A stretch of 64,000 nt of DNA from HGM04593 sp045613945 (GTDB lineage: Bacteria; Bacteroidota; Bacteroidia; Bacteroidales; Bacteroidaceae), in the NCBI GenBank assembly GCA_045613945.1, contig JAZLBZ010000029.1, positions 8,241 to 72,240 of the forward strand, read 5' to 3'. The position numbers and the translations under genes are program-made. Positions 50,988-59,853 of the stretch are shown piece by piece. The notes beneath the pieces were generated by a model. The model made no database searches. It had not been told where the DNA came from and saw nothing but the letters and a program-made list of their open reading frames with translations. How positions within the stretch are numbered: the stretch's first letter is position 1; each line of letters begins with the position of its first letter.

Positions 50988-52646
50988 ATGGACTACCTCC
51001 ATTCCCTTTTCATTGAGCACTCGGCACTACAGGCTATTGTAGTAATTTCGCTCATATCCGCCATAGGTCTCATGCTTGGGCGAATACGCGTTATGGGCAT
51101 CTCGCTTGGCATCACTTTTGTGTTCTTCACCGGCATCCTGGCCGGACACTTCGGGCTGACAATCGACAGCCAGATGCTGTTCTATGCCGAGACTTTCGGT
51201 CTGGTGCTCTTTGTCTATGCGCTTGGTCTGCAGGTGGGCCCCGGTTTCTTCAGTTCAATGCGCAGCGGAGGCGGCAAATTGCTGCTCCCAGCCATTGGGG
51301 TGCTGCTCACAGGCACACTGTTTGCCATTGCGCTCAGTTTTGCAGGCGGTGTCGCAATCTCTGACATGTCGGGTATACTGTGCGGTGCCACCACCAATAC
51401 GCCCGCGCTTGCAGCTGCACAGCAGACCCTCAAGCAACTGGGAGTGGATAGCAGCGGTGCGGCATTGAGCTGTGCTCTCACTTACCCGCTTGGCGTTGTA
51501 GGCGTTATATTTGCAATGATATTCCTGCGCAAGGTCTTCGTAAGGCCAAGTGACATGCCCCTCCCCGACAGCAAGCACAAAAAGAATGTATTCATTGCCA
51601 GCTACTGCGTCACCAACCCCGAGATATTCGGCAAGACCATTGCCGAGATACACGACAAGCACAACCATTTTGTCATCTCACGTATGTGGCACAACGGGCA
51701 CGTCCTCATCCCAATGTCCGACAGGGTGCTGCTGGAGAACGACATCCTGCTTGTAATAACAAAGCCCGAGGAGACAGAGAGCCTGCGACAAATATTCGGC
51801 AAGCAGGAGCAGAAGGAGTGGAATGCCGAGAGTATCGATTGGAACAAGATTGGCAGCGAACTGTCATCGCTGCGCATCATTGTCACACGCCCCGAAATCA
51901 ACGGCAAGAAACTCTCATCGCTGCGCCTGCGCAACAACTACGGCATAAACATCAGCCGTGTATACCGTTCGGGAGTGCAGTTGCTTGCAACCCCCGACCT
52001 CATACTGCAACTTGGCGACCGCCTCACCGTCGTGGGTGAGACTGCCGACATCAAGCGCGTGGAGAAGATACTTGGCAACGCCGTAAAAAGCCTCAACGAG
52101 CCTAACCTGGTATCCGTCTTCATTGGCATAATTCTTGGACTTATGGTGGGATGCATTCCTTTGGCGATACCGGGAATCTCCGTGCCTGTCAAACTTGGCC
52201 TTGCAGGTGGCCCAATAATCGTGGGCATTCTCATAGGCACATTCGGCCCGCGCCTGCACATGATTACCTACACCACACAAAGCGCCAACATGATGCTCCG
52301 CGCCATTGGACTAAACCTGTACCTGGCCTGCCTGGGACTCGATGCCGGAGCACACTTCTTTGAGACTATCGTACGCCCCGAGGGTGCCCTGTGGCTTATC
52401 TTGGGCCTGCTCATAACATTCGTACCGGTGGTGCTCATCGGTGTCTTTGCCCTGCGGGTGATGAAACTTGACTTTGGCTCCATTACCGGACTGCTGTGCG
52501 GTTCAATGGCAAACCCAATGGCATTGACATACGCCAACGAGTCAATCGAAGGCGACAACCCGTCGGTGGCATATGCGACGGTCTATCCTGTGTGCATGTT
52601 CCTCAGGGTGGTGATAATACAGTTAGTGGTAATGTTCTTTATTTGA
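50988..52646 (+). CDS. AspT/YidE-family membrane transporter
   Basis: This 552-residue protein has the two-half structure of the AspT family (aspartate:alanine exchanger and YidE): a first membrane half (about 1-185) with FVYALGLQVGPGFFSSMRSGG and AATTNTPALAAAQQTL-type motifs, two TrkA-C cytosolic domains (about 205-375), and a second membrane half (about 380-552) with the echo FLLGLDAGAHFFETI-like segment (LACLGLDAGAHFF) and SMANPMALTYANE. Being directly downstream of a DPP11 that frees Asp/Glu dipeptides, an amino-acid or carboxylate exchanger is plausible. The substrate is not provable from the sequence. Confidence 0.88.
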   Translation: MDYLHSLFIEHSALQAIVVISLISAIGLMLGRIRVMGISLGITFVFFTGILAGHFGLTIDSQMLFYAETFGLVLFVYALGLQVGPGFFSSMRSGGGKLLLPAIGVLLTGTLFAIALSFAGGVAISDMSGILCGATTNTPALAAAQQTLKQLGVDSSGAALSCALTYPLGVVGVIFAMIFLRKVFVRPSDMPLPDSKHKKNVFIASYCVTNPEIFGKTIAEIHDKHNHFVISRMWHNGHVLIPMSDRVLLENDILLVITKPEETESLRQIFGKQEQKEWNAESIDWNKIGSELSSLRIIVTRPEINGKKLSSLRLRNNYGINISRVYRSGVQLLATPDLILQLGDRLTVVGETADIKRVEKILGNAVKSLNEPNLVSVFIGIILGLMVGCIPLAIPGISVPVKLGLAGGPIIVGILIGTFGPRLHMITYTTQSANMMLRAIGLNLYLACLGLDAGAHFFETIVRPEGALWLILGLLITFVPVVLIGVFALRVMKLDFGSITGLLCGSMANPMALTYANESIEGDNPSVAYATVYPVCMFLRVVIIQLVVMFFI

Positions 52647-52652
52647 GATACT

Positions 52653-52898
52653 ATGGCAACAATAAAAAGGACAGCCACTGTGGGCGACCTGTTCATTGAG
52701 TTCGGCAGCAAGGAGATTGAGATTTTCCGCATTGCCCCCGACGGCAGCGGAACCCTCAAGCGCGTGGACGACGTGCAGGGTGCAATACGCTGCATTGCCG
52801 AAGAATTTGGTATTGAACGCGACTACAACATGAGTTATCGCCAGCACGTGGCAAGACTCATACAACATATTAACGGACTCGAAAACAAGAAAAACTAA
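52653..52898 (+). CDS. Small conserved-looking cytosolic protein
   Basis: I do not recognise this 81-residue protein. It starts at the ATG at 52653, 6 bases after the transporter stop and 9 before the GH95 gene, so it is cotranscribed. The N-terminal half looks like beta strands (KRTATVGDLFIEFGSKEIEIFRIAPDG) and the C-terminal half amphipathic helices (VQGAIRCIAEEFGIE, YRQHVARLIQHINGLEN). No signal or membrane segment. Codon use matches its neighbours, which with the spacing makes it a real gene. Confidence 0.75.
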   Translation: MATIKRTATVGDLFIEFGSKEIEIFRIAPDGSGTLKRVDDVQGAIRCIAEEFGIERDYNMSYRQHVARLIQHINGLENKKN

Positions 52899-52907
52899 CA
52901 GATAATC

Positions 52908-55409
52908 ATGAAAAAAAAACTTGCACTCCTAGCCCTTTTGCTGTGCGCCATCGGAATCAATGCACAGGACTACATCAACGGCCTATCGGTCTGGTTTGAC
53001 CAGCCAACAACGCTCAACGGACGCGCGATATGGTATAGCGGACGCCCCGACCTTTGGAAAGGCAAAGACAAGCCCGAGTGGGCAGGCGATGCGGCCTACA
53101 ATGCCGACAGGGAGTGGGAATCATACTCACTGCCCATTGGCAACGGCAGCATAGGCGCTAACATCCTGGGTTCACTGGAGGCCGAGCGCATCACCCTCAA
53201 CGAGAAGACTCTGTGGCGTGGCGGCCCCAACACCGAGAAGGGTGCAGAATACTACTGGAACGTGAACAAACAGTCGGCACATCTGCTCGACGACATACGC
53301 CAGGCATTCCTTGATGGCGACGACGAGAAGGCGGCAAAGCTCACACGCGAGAACTTCAACAGCACCGCGTCATATGAGTATTATGGCGAGAAGCCCTTCC
53401 GCTTCGGTAACTTCACCACAATGGGCGAGCTTTATATTGAGACAGGCCACAATCTCATTGGCCTGGGCGACTACAAGCGCGTCCTCTCGCTCGACTCGGC
53501 TTTGGCCGTTGTACAATACAACAGGAATGGCGTTGACTTTGAGCGCAAGTACTTTGTATCGTACCCTGCCAATGTAATGGCAATGAAGTACAGCGCAAAC
53601 AAGCCAGGCATGCAAAACCTCACATTCAGTTATGCCCCCAACCCTGTATCAGAGGGCACAATGGAGAGTGACGGCAACAGCGGCCTTGTGTGGAAAGCAA
53701 GGCTCGACAACAACGGAATGCAGTACACCATCCGCATCCAGGCCATTGCCAAGAACGGAAAAGTAACCGTTGAAAACGGCAAAATAATTGTTGAGAAGGC
53801 CGACGAGGTATGTTTCTACGTAACCGCCGATACCGACTACAAGATCAATTTCGACCCCGATTTCAACGACCCCAAGACCTACGTTGGCGTTAACCCCGAG
53901 GAGACAACAAAGAAATGGATAAAAGATGCCGAAGCAAAGGGATATGACGAACTGTTCAAGGAGCATTATTCCGACTACGCGGCACTCTTCAACCGTGTTG
54001 AGTTAAGCCTCAACCCCAACGCGCCAACCACACTTGAGTTCCCCGCGGTGAGGAACCTGCCCACCGACAAGCGCCTTGCAAGCTACCGCACCGGCAAGCC
54101 CGACTACGCGCTGGAACAGCTCTATTTCCAGTCCGGCCGCTACCTGCTCATCTCAAGTTCACGCCCGGGCAACCTGCCGGCGAACCTGCAGGGCATTTGG
54201 CACAACAATGTCGATGGCCCCTGGCGTGTCGACTACCACAACAACATCAACCTGCAGATGAACTACTGGCCATCGTGCGCCACCAACCTCTCGGAGTGTA
54301 CACAGCCGCTCATTGACTTCATTCGCACACTCACAAAGCCGGGCGAGGTGACAGCAAAGTCATACTTTGGAGCACGTGGCTGGACAGCCAGCATCTCGGG
54401 CAACATCTTCGGCTTTACCGCGCCGCTCATCAGCCAGGACATGTCGTGGAATTTCAACCCAATGGCAGGCCCCTGGCTCGCCACACACGTCTGGGACTAC
54501 TACGACTACACACGCGACAAGAAATTCCTCAAAGAGACAGGCTACGACATCATAAAGAGCAGCGCAATCTTTACAGTGGACTACTTATGGAAGAAAGAGG
54601 ACGGCACATATACGGCAGCACCCTCAACATCGCCCGAGCACGGCCCAATTGACCAGGGCGCTACATTCGTCCATGGCGTAGTACGTGAGATTCTGCTCGA
54701 TGCCATTGCCGCAGCCGAGGTTCTTGGCGTTGACAGCGAACTGCGCAAGGAGTGGAAGAATGTCCTTGACAAACTTGCGCCCTACGCTATCGGCCGCTAT
54801 GGCCAGCTCATGGAGTGGAGCAAGGACATTGACGACCCCAACGACCAGCACCGTCACGTGAACCACCTCTTCGGTCTGCACCCGGGACACACCATTTCAC
54901 CGGTGACAACCCCCAGACTTGCCGAGGCATCAAAGGTAGTCCTTGTTCATCGTGGCGACGGCGCTACAGGCTGGAGCATGGGATGGAAACTGAACCAGTG
55001 GGCACGCCTTCACGACGGCAACCATGCCTACACCCTCTTTGGCAACCTGCTGAAGAACGGTACACTCAACAACCTTTGGGACACACACGCACCATTCCAG
55101 ATTGACGGTAACTTTGGCGGCACAGCCGGCATCACAGAAATGCTAATGCAGAGCCACATGGGCTTCATACACCTGCTGCCCGCACTGCCCGACGCATGGG
55201 AAGAGGGCAAGATTGCGGGCATCCGCGCACGCGGCGGCTTTGAGGTCGAAATCAACTGGCAGGAAGGCAAGCTCACCGAAGCAGTCATCACATCCACCAG
55301 CGGCGGCCGCTGCAACCTGCGCTATGAAGGCAGCACCCTCTCTTTCAATACAAAGAAAGGCGGTACATACAGAGTTATTCTCAAGAACGGAAAACTAAGA
55401 AAAGCATAA
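52908..55409 (+). CDS. GH95 alpha-L-fucosidase
   Basis: GH95 enzymes remove alpha-1,2-linked fucose (or galactose) from host glycans by inversion. The 833-residue protein has a signal peptide (to about 20), an N-terminal beta domain (about 25-290), a helical barrel and a C-terminal beta domain. Catalytic positions known from the Bifidobacterium enzyme are visible: the Asn pair in HNNINLQMNYW (Asn446, Asn448), the acid Glu577 in SPEHGP and Asp733 in FQIDGNFGG. All key residues are present, so activity is likely. No lipobox or T9SS domain, so it is periplasmic or secreted. It is followed by a nuclease gene after 6 bases. Confidence 0.93.
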   Translation: MKKKLALLALLLCAIGINAQDYINGLSVWFDQPTTLNGRAIWYSGRPDLWKGKDKPEWAGDAAYNADREWESYSLPIGNGSIGANILGSLEAERITLNEKTLWRGGPNTEKGAEYYWNVNKQSAHLLDDIRQAFLDGDDEKAAKLTRENFNSTASYEYYGEKPFRFGNFTTMGELYIETGHNLIGLGDYKRVLSLDSALAVVQYNRNGVDFERKYFVSYPANVMAMKYSANKPGMQNLTFSYAPNPVSEGTMESDGNSGLVWKARLDNNGMQYTIRIQAIAKNGKVTVENGKIIVEKADEVCFYVTADTDYKINFDPDFNDPKTYVGVNPEETTKKWIKDAEAKGYDELFKEHYSDYAALFNRVELSLNPNAPTTLEFPAVRNLPTDKRLASYRTGKPDYALEQLYFQSGRYLLISSSRPGNLPANLQGIWHNNVDGPWRVDYHNNINLQMNYWPSCATNLSECTQPLIDFIRTLTKPGEVTAKSYFGARGWTASISGNIFGFTAPLISQDMSWNFNPMAGPWLATHVWDYYDYTRDKKFLKETGYDIIKSSAIFTVDYLWKKEDGTYTAAPSTSPEHGPIDQGATFVHGVVREILLDAIAAAEVLGVDSELRKEWKNVLDKLAPYAIGRYGQLMEWSKDIDDPNDQHRHVNHLFGLHPGHTISPVTTPRLAEASKVVLVHRGDGATGWSMGWKLNQWARLHDGNHAYTLFGNLLKNGTLNNLWDTHAPFQIDGNFGGTAGITEMLMQSHMGFIHLLPALPDAWEEGKIAGIRARGGFEVEINWQEGKLTEAVITSTSGGRCNLRYEGSTLSFNTKKGGTYRVILKNGKLRKA

Positions 55410-55415
55410 CACATT

Positions 55416-56225
55416 ATGAAAGGAATGAAAAGCATATTCAACAGGCTGTTTAGACTGTCGGTCTGCATTGTCTTCGCACTGTCGGTAACACAGTGCGCCA
55501 CAACATCGGAGCATGAGAGCGAGAATATCAGCCTTGAACTTGCTATCCCCAAGTTTACAAAATCCACCAAGAGCCAGGTGATAGAGCACGTGGGCTACAC
55601 CGTCTCGTACAACGAGCAGCGCCGTAACCCCAACTGGGTCGCCTATGAACTCACCGGCGAGGAGGTCGACGGCACAGAGCCACGCGCCAGCAAGTTTATC
55701 CCCGACCCCGAAGTCATCGGCCGCCAGGCAGTCGACAACGACTACAAGCGCAGCGGGTGGGACAGAGGCCATCTAGCACCTGCAGCCGACATGAAGTGGA
55801 GCGAGCAGGCTATGGACGAGAGTTTCTATCTCTCAAACATATCACCGCAGAACGGCAACCTCAATCGTGGAGTCTGGAAGAGCATTGAGGAACTCACACG
55901 CGACAACGCCCACCGCTATGGCGAAATCCTAGTGGTCACCGGCCCAGTATTCACAAGCAAAAAGGGCCTGGGCATGATTGGCGACAACAGAGTACTCATC
56001 CCCAACGCCTTCTACAAGGTGCTCCTCGCCTATGACAACGGCTACACCGGCATAGGTTTCTATTGCGAGAATGTTGCGGGCAAGAAGAAACTCAACACAT
56101 ACGCAAGAACCATTGACGAAATAGAGGAAATCACAGGAATAGACTTTTTCCACCTGTTGCCCGACGAAATAGAGGACGAGGTAGAGAACATCTATAACTG
56201 GGATAACTGGAAGATACAGAACTGA
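55416..56225 (+). CDS. Exported DNA/RNA non-specific endonuclease (DRGH type)
   Basis: This 269-residue NUC1-family nuclease has the beta-beta-alpha-metal active site: DRGH (116-119, His119 catalytic), the metal Asn in NGNLNRGVW (Asn150) and downstream VTGPVF and YKVLLAY strands. The N-terminus has a hydrophobic segment ending in Cys27 within SVTQC; the residue before Cys is Gln, so lipid attachment is uncertain, but export is likely. It degrades DNA and RNA outside the cytoplasm, which may supply nucleotides. It lies in the operon between GH95 and the LysO genes. Confidence 0.9.
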   Translation: MKGMKSIFNRLFRLSVCIVFALSVTQCATTSEHESENISLELAIPKFTKSTKSQVIEHVGYTVSYNEQRRNPNWVAYELTGEEVDGTEPRASKFIPDPEVIGRQAVDNDYKRSGWDRGHLAPAADMKWSEQAMDESFYLSNISPQNGNLNRGVWKSIEELTRDNAHRYGEILVVTGPVFTSKKGLGMIGDNRVLIPNAFYKVLLAYDNGYTGIGFYCENVAGKKKLNTYARTIDEIEEITGIDFFHLLPDEIEDEVENIYNWDNWKIQN

Positions 56226-56251
56226 TTCTAACAGAAATAACACTATTGGTT

Positions 56252-56542
56252 ATGTTCATAGTCATTGCAATGATGTTCGGCGGTATAGCATTCGGTTACC
56301 TTATGCGCCGCTACCGCTTTACCCACATTGGCAAGGCAACGATATTCTTCATCTGGATATTGCTGTTCGTGCTTGGTGTGGAGGTAGGTGGCAACCCCGA
56401 TATCATAAAGTCCCTGCACACACTTGGCGTGGAAGCCATTTTCATTGCAGGAATGAGCATTCTTGGCAGTGCCATAGCCGCCATGCTGCTGTGGAAAAGT
56501 GTACAGAGACAGGAGAAAAGGAGGAAAGAGAATGAAAGGTAG
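56252..56542 (+). CDS. lysO: LysO-family exporter, small N-terminal subunit
   Basis: This 96-residue membrane protein (three helices: about 2-20, 28-47, 60-82) matches the first part of LysO (DUF340), the lysine exporter. An in-frame TTG at 56246 precedes the ATG at 56252, which I use. Its stop lies 11 bases inside the next gene, which encodes the rest of the transporter; in Enterobacteria both parts are one polypeptide. The overlap means coupled translation and probably a two-subunit exporter. The substrate (lysine or a relative) is inferred from the family. Confidence 0.82.
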   Translation: MFIVIAMMFGGIAFGYLMRRYRFTHIGKATIFFIWILLFVLGVEVGGNPDIIKSLHTLGVEAIFIAGMSILGSAIAAMLLWKSVQRQEKRRKENER

Positions 56543-57134
56543 CCTTGTCATCATTGGATTTTTCATCCTGGGTATCATCTGCGGCATCACAGGCATCATC
56601 CCTGCCGATGCGCTCAAAGGCGATGTCAGCCTCTACGCACTGTGTGCACTAATGTTCTGCGTTGGCGTGAGCATTGGTAATGACCCCGGCAGCATCAGCA
56701 GTTTCAAGCAACTGCCCCGCAGGCTCACCCTGCTTCCAATAGCAACAATCCTGGGAACCTGGGCTGCCCTTGTCATTGTAAACCTGCTGCTTGATTTCCG
56801 CACTACAGAGCAGTGCTATGCAGTTGGGTCGGGATTCGGCTACTACTCGCTCTCAAGCATCTTCATCACCAAATACATGGGTGCAGAACTGGGAACTCTT
56901 GCCCTGCTCACCAACATCGCCCGCGAACTGCTCACCCTGCTTGCCGCGCCCTTCCTTGTGAAGTTCTTTGGCCCCCTGTCGCTCATTTCGGCAGGCGGTG
57001 CAACCACAATGGACACTGTGCTGCCGTCGGTCATCCGCTACTCGGGCAAGAAATACGCAATACTTTCTATCTATCAAGGATTTGTGGTCGATTTCTCGGT
57101 ACCGTTCATGGTCACCTTCTTCTGCACAATATAA
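56532..57134 (+). CDS. lysO: LysO-family exporter, large C-terminal subunit
   Basis: This 200-residue membrane protein starts at the ATG at 56532 (an earlier GTG at 56499 would overlap the first subunit more). It corresponds to the C-terminal part of LysO, with about six helices and the family motifs CVGVSIGNDPGS, GFGYYSLSSIF, ITKYMGAELGT and ISAGGATTMDTVLP. The two genes together (96 + 200 residues) equal the length of the single-chain exporter, so the split is probably natural rather than a frameshift, as the second part has its own ATG and the first its own stop. Downstream is a large bidirectional terminator. Confidence 0.85.
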   Translation: MKGSLVIIGFFILGIICGITGIIPADALKGDVSLYALCALMFCVGVSIGNDPGSISSFKQLPRRLTLLPIATILGTWAALVIVNLLLDFRTTEQCYAVGSGFGYYSLSSIFITKYMGAELGTLALLTNIARELLTLLAAPFLVKFFGPLSLISAGGATTMDTVLPSVIRYSGKKYAILSIYQGFVVDFSVPFMVTFFCTI

Positions 57135-57186
57135 TATATAGCAATGTGGTTATCCATGCGCGGATAACCACATTGCTATATATTAT
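57131..57186. terminator. Bidirectional terminator between convergent genes
   Basis: Two 25-base arms (57131-57155 and 57162-57186), exact complements with a 6-base loop, begin at the stop codon of the large LysO subunit and end 5 bases before the stop of the next minus-strand gene. AT-rich outer ends supply T runs on both strands. Confidence 0.9.
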
Positions 57187-57191
57187 ATTGG

Positions 57192-57722
57192 TCAAAAACA
57201 GATTGCCATAGACACCCCATTGCCCCCTGCGCCTATCTGCAACGAAGCGTTATACGCTTTCTCCAAGCGGTTGAGGCGTGTCTTGTAGACGCATATCGTC
57301 GGAATTCCGGCCAGGAAGCAAGCTGCACCAATAACACAGGAACCTGCGCCAATGTACATTACGGCCTCTGCCCCGGCAGAATTGTGGTCATTATTGTCAA
57401 AGGCACCCTGAAGAGCCTTGACAAAGCCCACGAAAGCCGTTCCTGCACCCACAACAGCCAATGATGCGCCGCCAATTGTAAGCCCAAGACCGGTCTTGTA
57501 ACCGGCTCTATATTTGAGATAGTCTGCACTCCTGTCCACTCCACCAAGCGATGAGAAGCAGGCTGCGGCGCTATGCTTGCTGAGCCTGCAGTCATCGACA
57601 TATACCATGCTGCCACGAATATCTATTGGACCTTTGCCGGCAATATCACCGGTTGAGACGCCCTGCGCCATTGCACTCATTCCAAAGAGCGCAAAGAGCA
57701 ATAAAAAAAAGTGTCGTTTCAT
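57192..57722 (-). CDS. Exported or membrane protein of unknown function
   Basis: I do not recognise this 176-residue protein. The ATG at 57722 gives a signal peptide (MKRHFFLLLFALFGMSAMA). After a polar stretch (QGVSTGDIAGKGPIDIRG) come two Gly/Ala-rich hydrophobic helices (about 88-108 and 122-145: LTIGGASLAVVGAGTAFVGFV, VMYIGAGSCVIGAACFLAGI), as in small inner-membrane Bacteroidales proteins, and a short polar tail. Cysteines are frequent for its size. Neighbours give no functional hint: it converges on lysO and precedes nothing in an operon. Confidence 0.7.
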   Translation of the reverse strand: MKRHFFLLLFALFGMSAMAQGVSTGDIAGKGPIDIRGSMVYVDDCRLSKHSAAACFSSLGGVDRSADYLKYRAGYKTGLGLTIGGASLAVVGAGTAFVGFVKALQGAFDNNDHNSAGAEAVMYIGAGSCVIGAACFLAGIPTICVYKTRLNRLEKAYNASLQIGAGGNGVSMAICF

Positions 57723-57796
57723 AGTTTCCGTAATTAGCATCAGACGTGTTCAAGAAAAGGCCTTGCCCCGGATTGCAGGCGCAGCGTTCCGCTTAT

Positions 57797-58153
57797 TCAA
57801 AGCAACGTCTTCTCTATAGCCTCCCTGAGTTGCGGCTTGCCCATAGCACCTTGCGAGCGGTGCATTGTGCCGTTCTTCTCTATGAAAATGAGTGTTGGTA
57901 TTGAACGTATGCCAAAGAGCATTGCCAACTCCTCCTCATTATCCACATTCACCTTGTAAATATCCACCTTGCCTGCCAGTTCGTCCGACAGTTCCTCAAG
58001 TACCGGTGCCAACATCTTGCATGGGCCGCACCACTCTGCATAGAAATCTATCAGCGCAGGCTTGTCGCCTAAAAACTTGAAACTACCGGGGTTGGACTTG
58101 TAGTCACCCACACGAGCAATGAACTGCTCGGCTGTCAAATGAATTGTTGCCAT
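57797..58153 (-). CDS. trxA: Thioredoxin
   Basis: This 118-residue cytosolic thioredoxin has FYAEWCGPCKML (Cys42, Cys45), the cis-Pro in SIPTLIFI, Asp in the buried DFYAEW position and the closing GAMGKPQLREAIEKTLL helix. No signal peptide. It is a general protein disulfide reductase. The promoter at 58185-58212 is clear, and it appears to be a single-gene unit. Confidence 0.95.
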   Translation of the reverse strand: MATIHLTAEQFIARVGDYKSNPGSFKFLGDKPALIDFYAEWCGPCKMLAPVLEELSDELAGKVDIYKVNVDNEEELAMLFGIRSIPTLIFIEKNGTMHRSQGAMGKPQLREAIEKTLL

Positions 58154-58184
58154 AATTCTTTTCTTTAGTTGTTATTTGTTGCTG

Positions 58185-58212
58185 CGAATATAGTATTTTA
58201 ATGTTAAAACAA
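58185..58212 (-). promoter_or_regulatory. trxA promoter
   Basis: On the minus strand TTG (58210-58212), 17 bases, TATATTCG (58185-58192), 32 bases before the trxA ATG. The spacer is slightly shorter than usual. Confidence 0.6.
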
Positions 58213-58311
58213 GCATTCTATAACATTATTTAGCATTTTAGCCGCCACATCCCATTCAAAAAACAAAAAAACAGGAGGTTGTTGCCAAAAAGCGCCGGTT
58301 CTTTATTGATT

Positions 58312-58328
58312 GTTTAAAGAGTTTAAAC
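58312..58328. promoter_or_regulatory. Palindrome upstream of the SLC13 transporter
   Basis: GTTTAAAGAGTTTAAAC is a perfect palindrome around one base, 33 bases before the transporter ATG. Its place in the leader fits an operator; the binding protein is unknown. No clear -7 was found for the transporter. Confidence 0.4.
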
Positions 58329-58361
58329 TAAATTAGCACAATATTATTTAAAGAGATTATT

Positions 58362-59834
58362 ATGCAGCAATATACTCCTCTCGAAAAGTGCCTGCGCTTT
58401 CTGCGCCGCTACAACAGGTATATCAAAGTATCACTCATTGCCGTCATGGCCCTGGCTATAGCAATGCTGCCCTCAGAGTGGTTCGGCATTGAGGGACTCA
58501 CCCACATCCAGCAGCGCATGATAGCCATATTCGTATGGGCTGCACTCATGTGGATAATTGAGGCTGTGCCCGCGTGGACAACATCGCTGCTCATCATAGT
58601 GATTATGCTGCTCACCATTTCGGACAGCGGAATCACAGCCCTTACTAGCGGCTACGACGCAAAGGAACTCATGAGTTACAAGTCCATCATGAGTTGTTTC
58701 GCCAACCCCACAGTGATGCTGTTCATGGGAGGCTTTATCCTTGCCCTTGTGGCATCAAAGAGCGGCATTGACGTGAGCATGGCACGCGCAATGCTCAAGC
58801 CATTCGGTTCAAGGCCACGCGTTGTGCTGCTCGGTTTCATTCTTGTGACCGCCATCTTCTCAATGTTCGTGAGCAACACCGCCACCGCAGCAATGATGCT
58901 CACCTTCATGGCGCCAATCATCAGGCAGTTGCCCGCAACAGAGAAGGGCACCACCGCCCTTGCGCTTGCCATCCCCATCGGTGCAAACATCGGCGGTCTT
59001 GCAACCCCCATCGGCACCCCTCCTAACGGCATAGCACTGCAGTATATCAATGACGTTGACGGCCTTAACCTGGGCGTGGACTTTGGTGAGTGGATGCTGG
59101 TCATGACACCCTTGATGCTTGTCATCCTGCTCATCTCATGGGTACTCCTTAGCACAATGTACCCATTCAAAGCAAAGAAAGTGAACTTGACAATCATTGG
59201 CGGCGCCAAGAAGGGCTGGAGGACATACGTCATCTATGCGACACTTACCGTGACCATCCTGCTGTGGATGTTCGAGAAGGTAACAGGTATTAACTCCTAT
59301 GTTGTTGCACTAATCCCCATCGGAGTGTTCGCTATAACCCGCATCATAAAGTCGAGCGACCTCAAGGACATCGACTGGGCCTGTCTGTGGATGGTTGCCG
59401 GCGGTTTTGCTCTTGGCGAGGGAATGTCAAAGACCGGCCTTGCCAAAGCACTCGTTGCAGCCATACCGTTCGACACCTGGCCGGTACTGCTGGTGCTGCT
59501 TGGCGGCGGTTTCATCTGCTGGCTGCTCTCGCAGTTCATCTCAAACTCGGCAGCCACTGCACTCATGGTGCCCATTATGGTGGCAGTGGGTACAGGAATG
59601 CAGGATGCACTAGGTGAATATGGCGGCGTGGGCACACTGCTCATTGGCGTTGCAATGGCAGCATCGTTTGCAATGTCATTGCCAATAAGCACACCGCCAA
59701 ATGCCATAGCCTACTCAACAGGACTCATAAAGACAAAGCAGATGTTCATTACAGGTATCACCGTTGGCGTCATCTCGCTTGTCATTGGCTACTTGCTTGT
59801 CATTACAGTGGGCAAGAGCGGTTACTTTGGATAA
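58362..59834 (+). CDS. SLC13/DASS-family sodium:carboxylate symporter
   Basis: This 490-residue, about 12-helix transporter has the two DASS signature motifs FVSNTATAAMM (about 170) and ISNSAATALM (about 388), which form the sodium- and carboxylate-binding tips, and the pseudo-repeat structure of the family (ANIGGLATPIGTPPNG and its echo SLPISTPPNAIAYS). The family imports di- and tricarboxylates such as succinate, fumarate, malate or citrate. A porin gene follows after 19 bases, so the pair may move carboxylates across both membranes. The direction (uptake or succinate exchange) is inference. Confidence 0.92.
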   Translation: MQQYTPLEKCLRFLRRYNRYIKVSLIAVMALAIAMLPSEWFGIEGLTHIQQRMIAIFVWAALMWIIEAVPAWTTSLLIIVIMLLTISDSGITALTSGYDAKELMSYKSIMSCFANPTVMLFMGGFILALVASKSGIDVSMARAMLKPFGSRPRVVLLGFILVTAIFSMFVSNTATAAMMLTFMAPIIRQLPATEKGTTALALAIPIGANIGGLATPIGTPPNGIALQYINDVDGLNLGVDFGEWMLVMTPLMLVILLISWVLLSTMYPFKAKKVNLTIIGGAKKGWRTYVIYATLTVTILLWMFEKVTGINSYVVALIPIGVFAITRIIKSSDLKDIDWACLWMVAGGFALGEGMSKTGLAKALVAAIPFDTWPVLLVLLGGGFICWLLSQFISNSAATALMVPIMVAVGTGMQDALGEYGGVGTLLIGVAMAASFAMSLPISTPPNAIAYSTGLIKTKQMFITGITVGVISLVIGYLLVITVGKSGYFG

Positions 59835-59853
59835 AATAAACACAAATAGAGAT

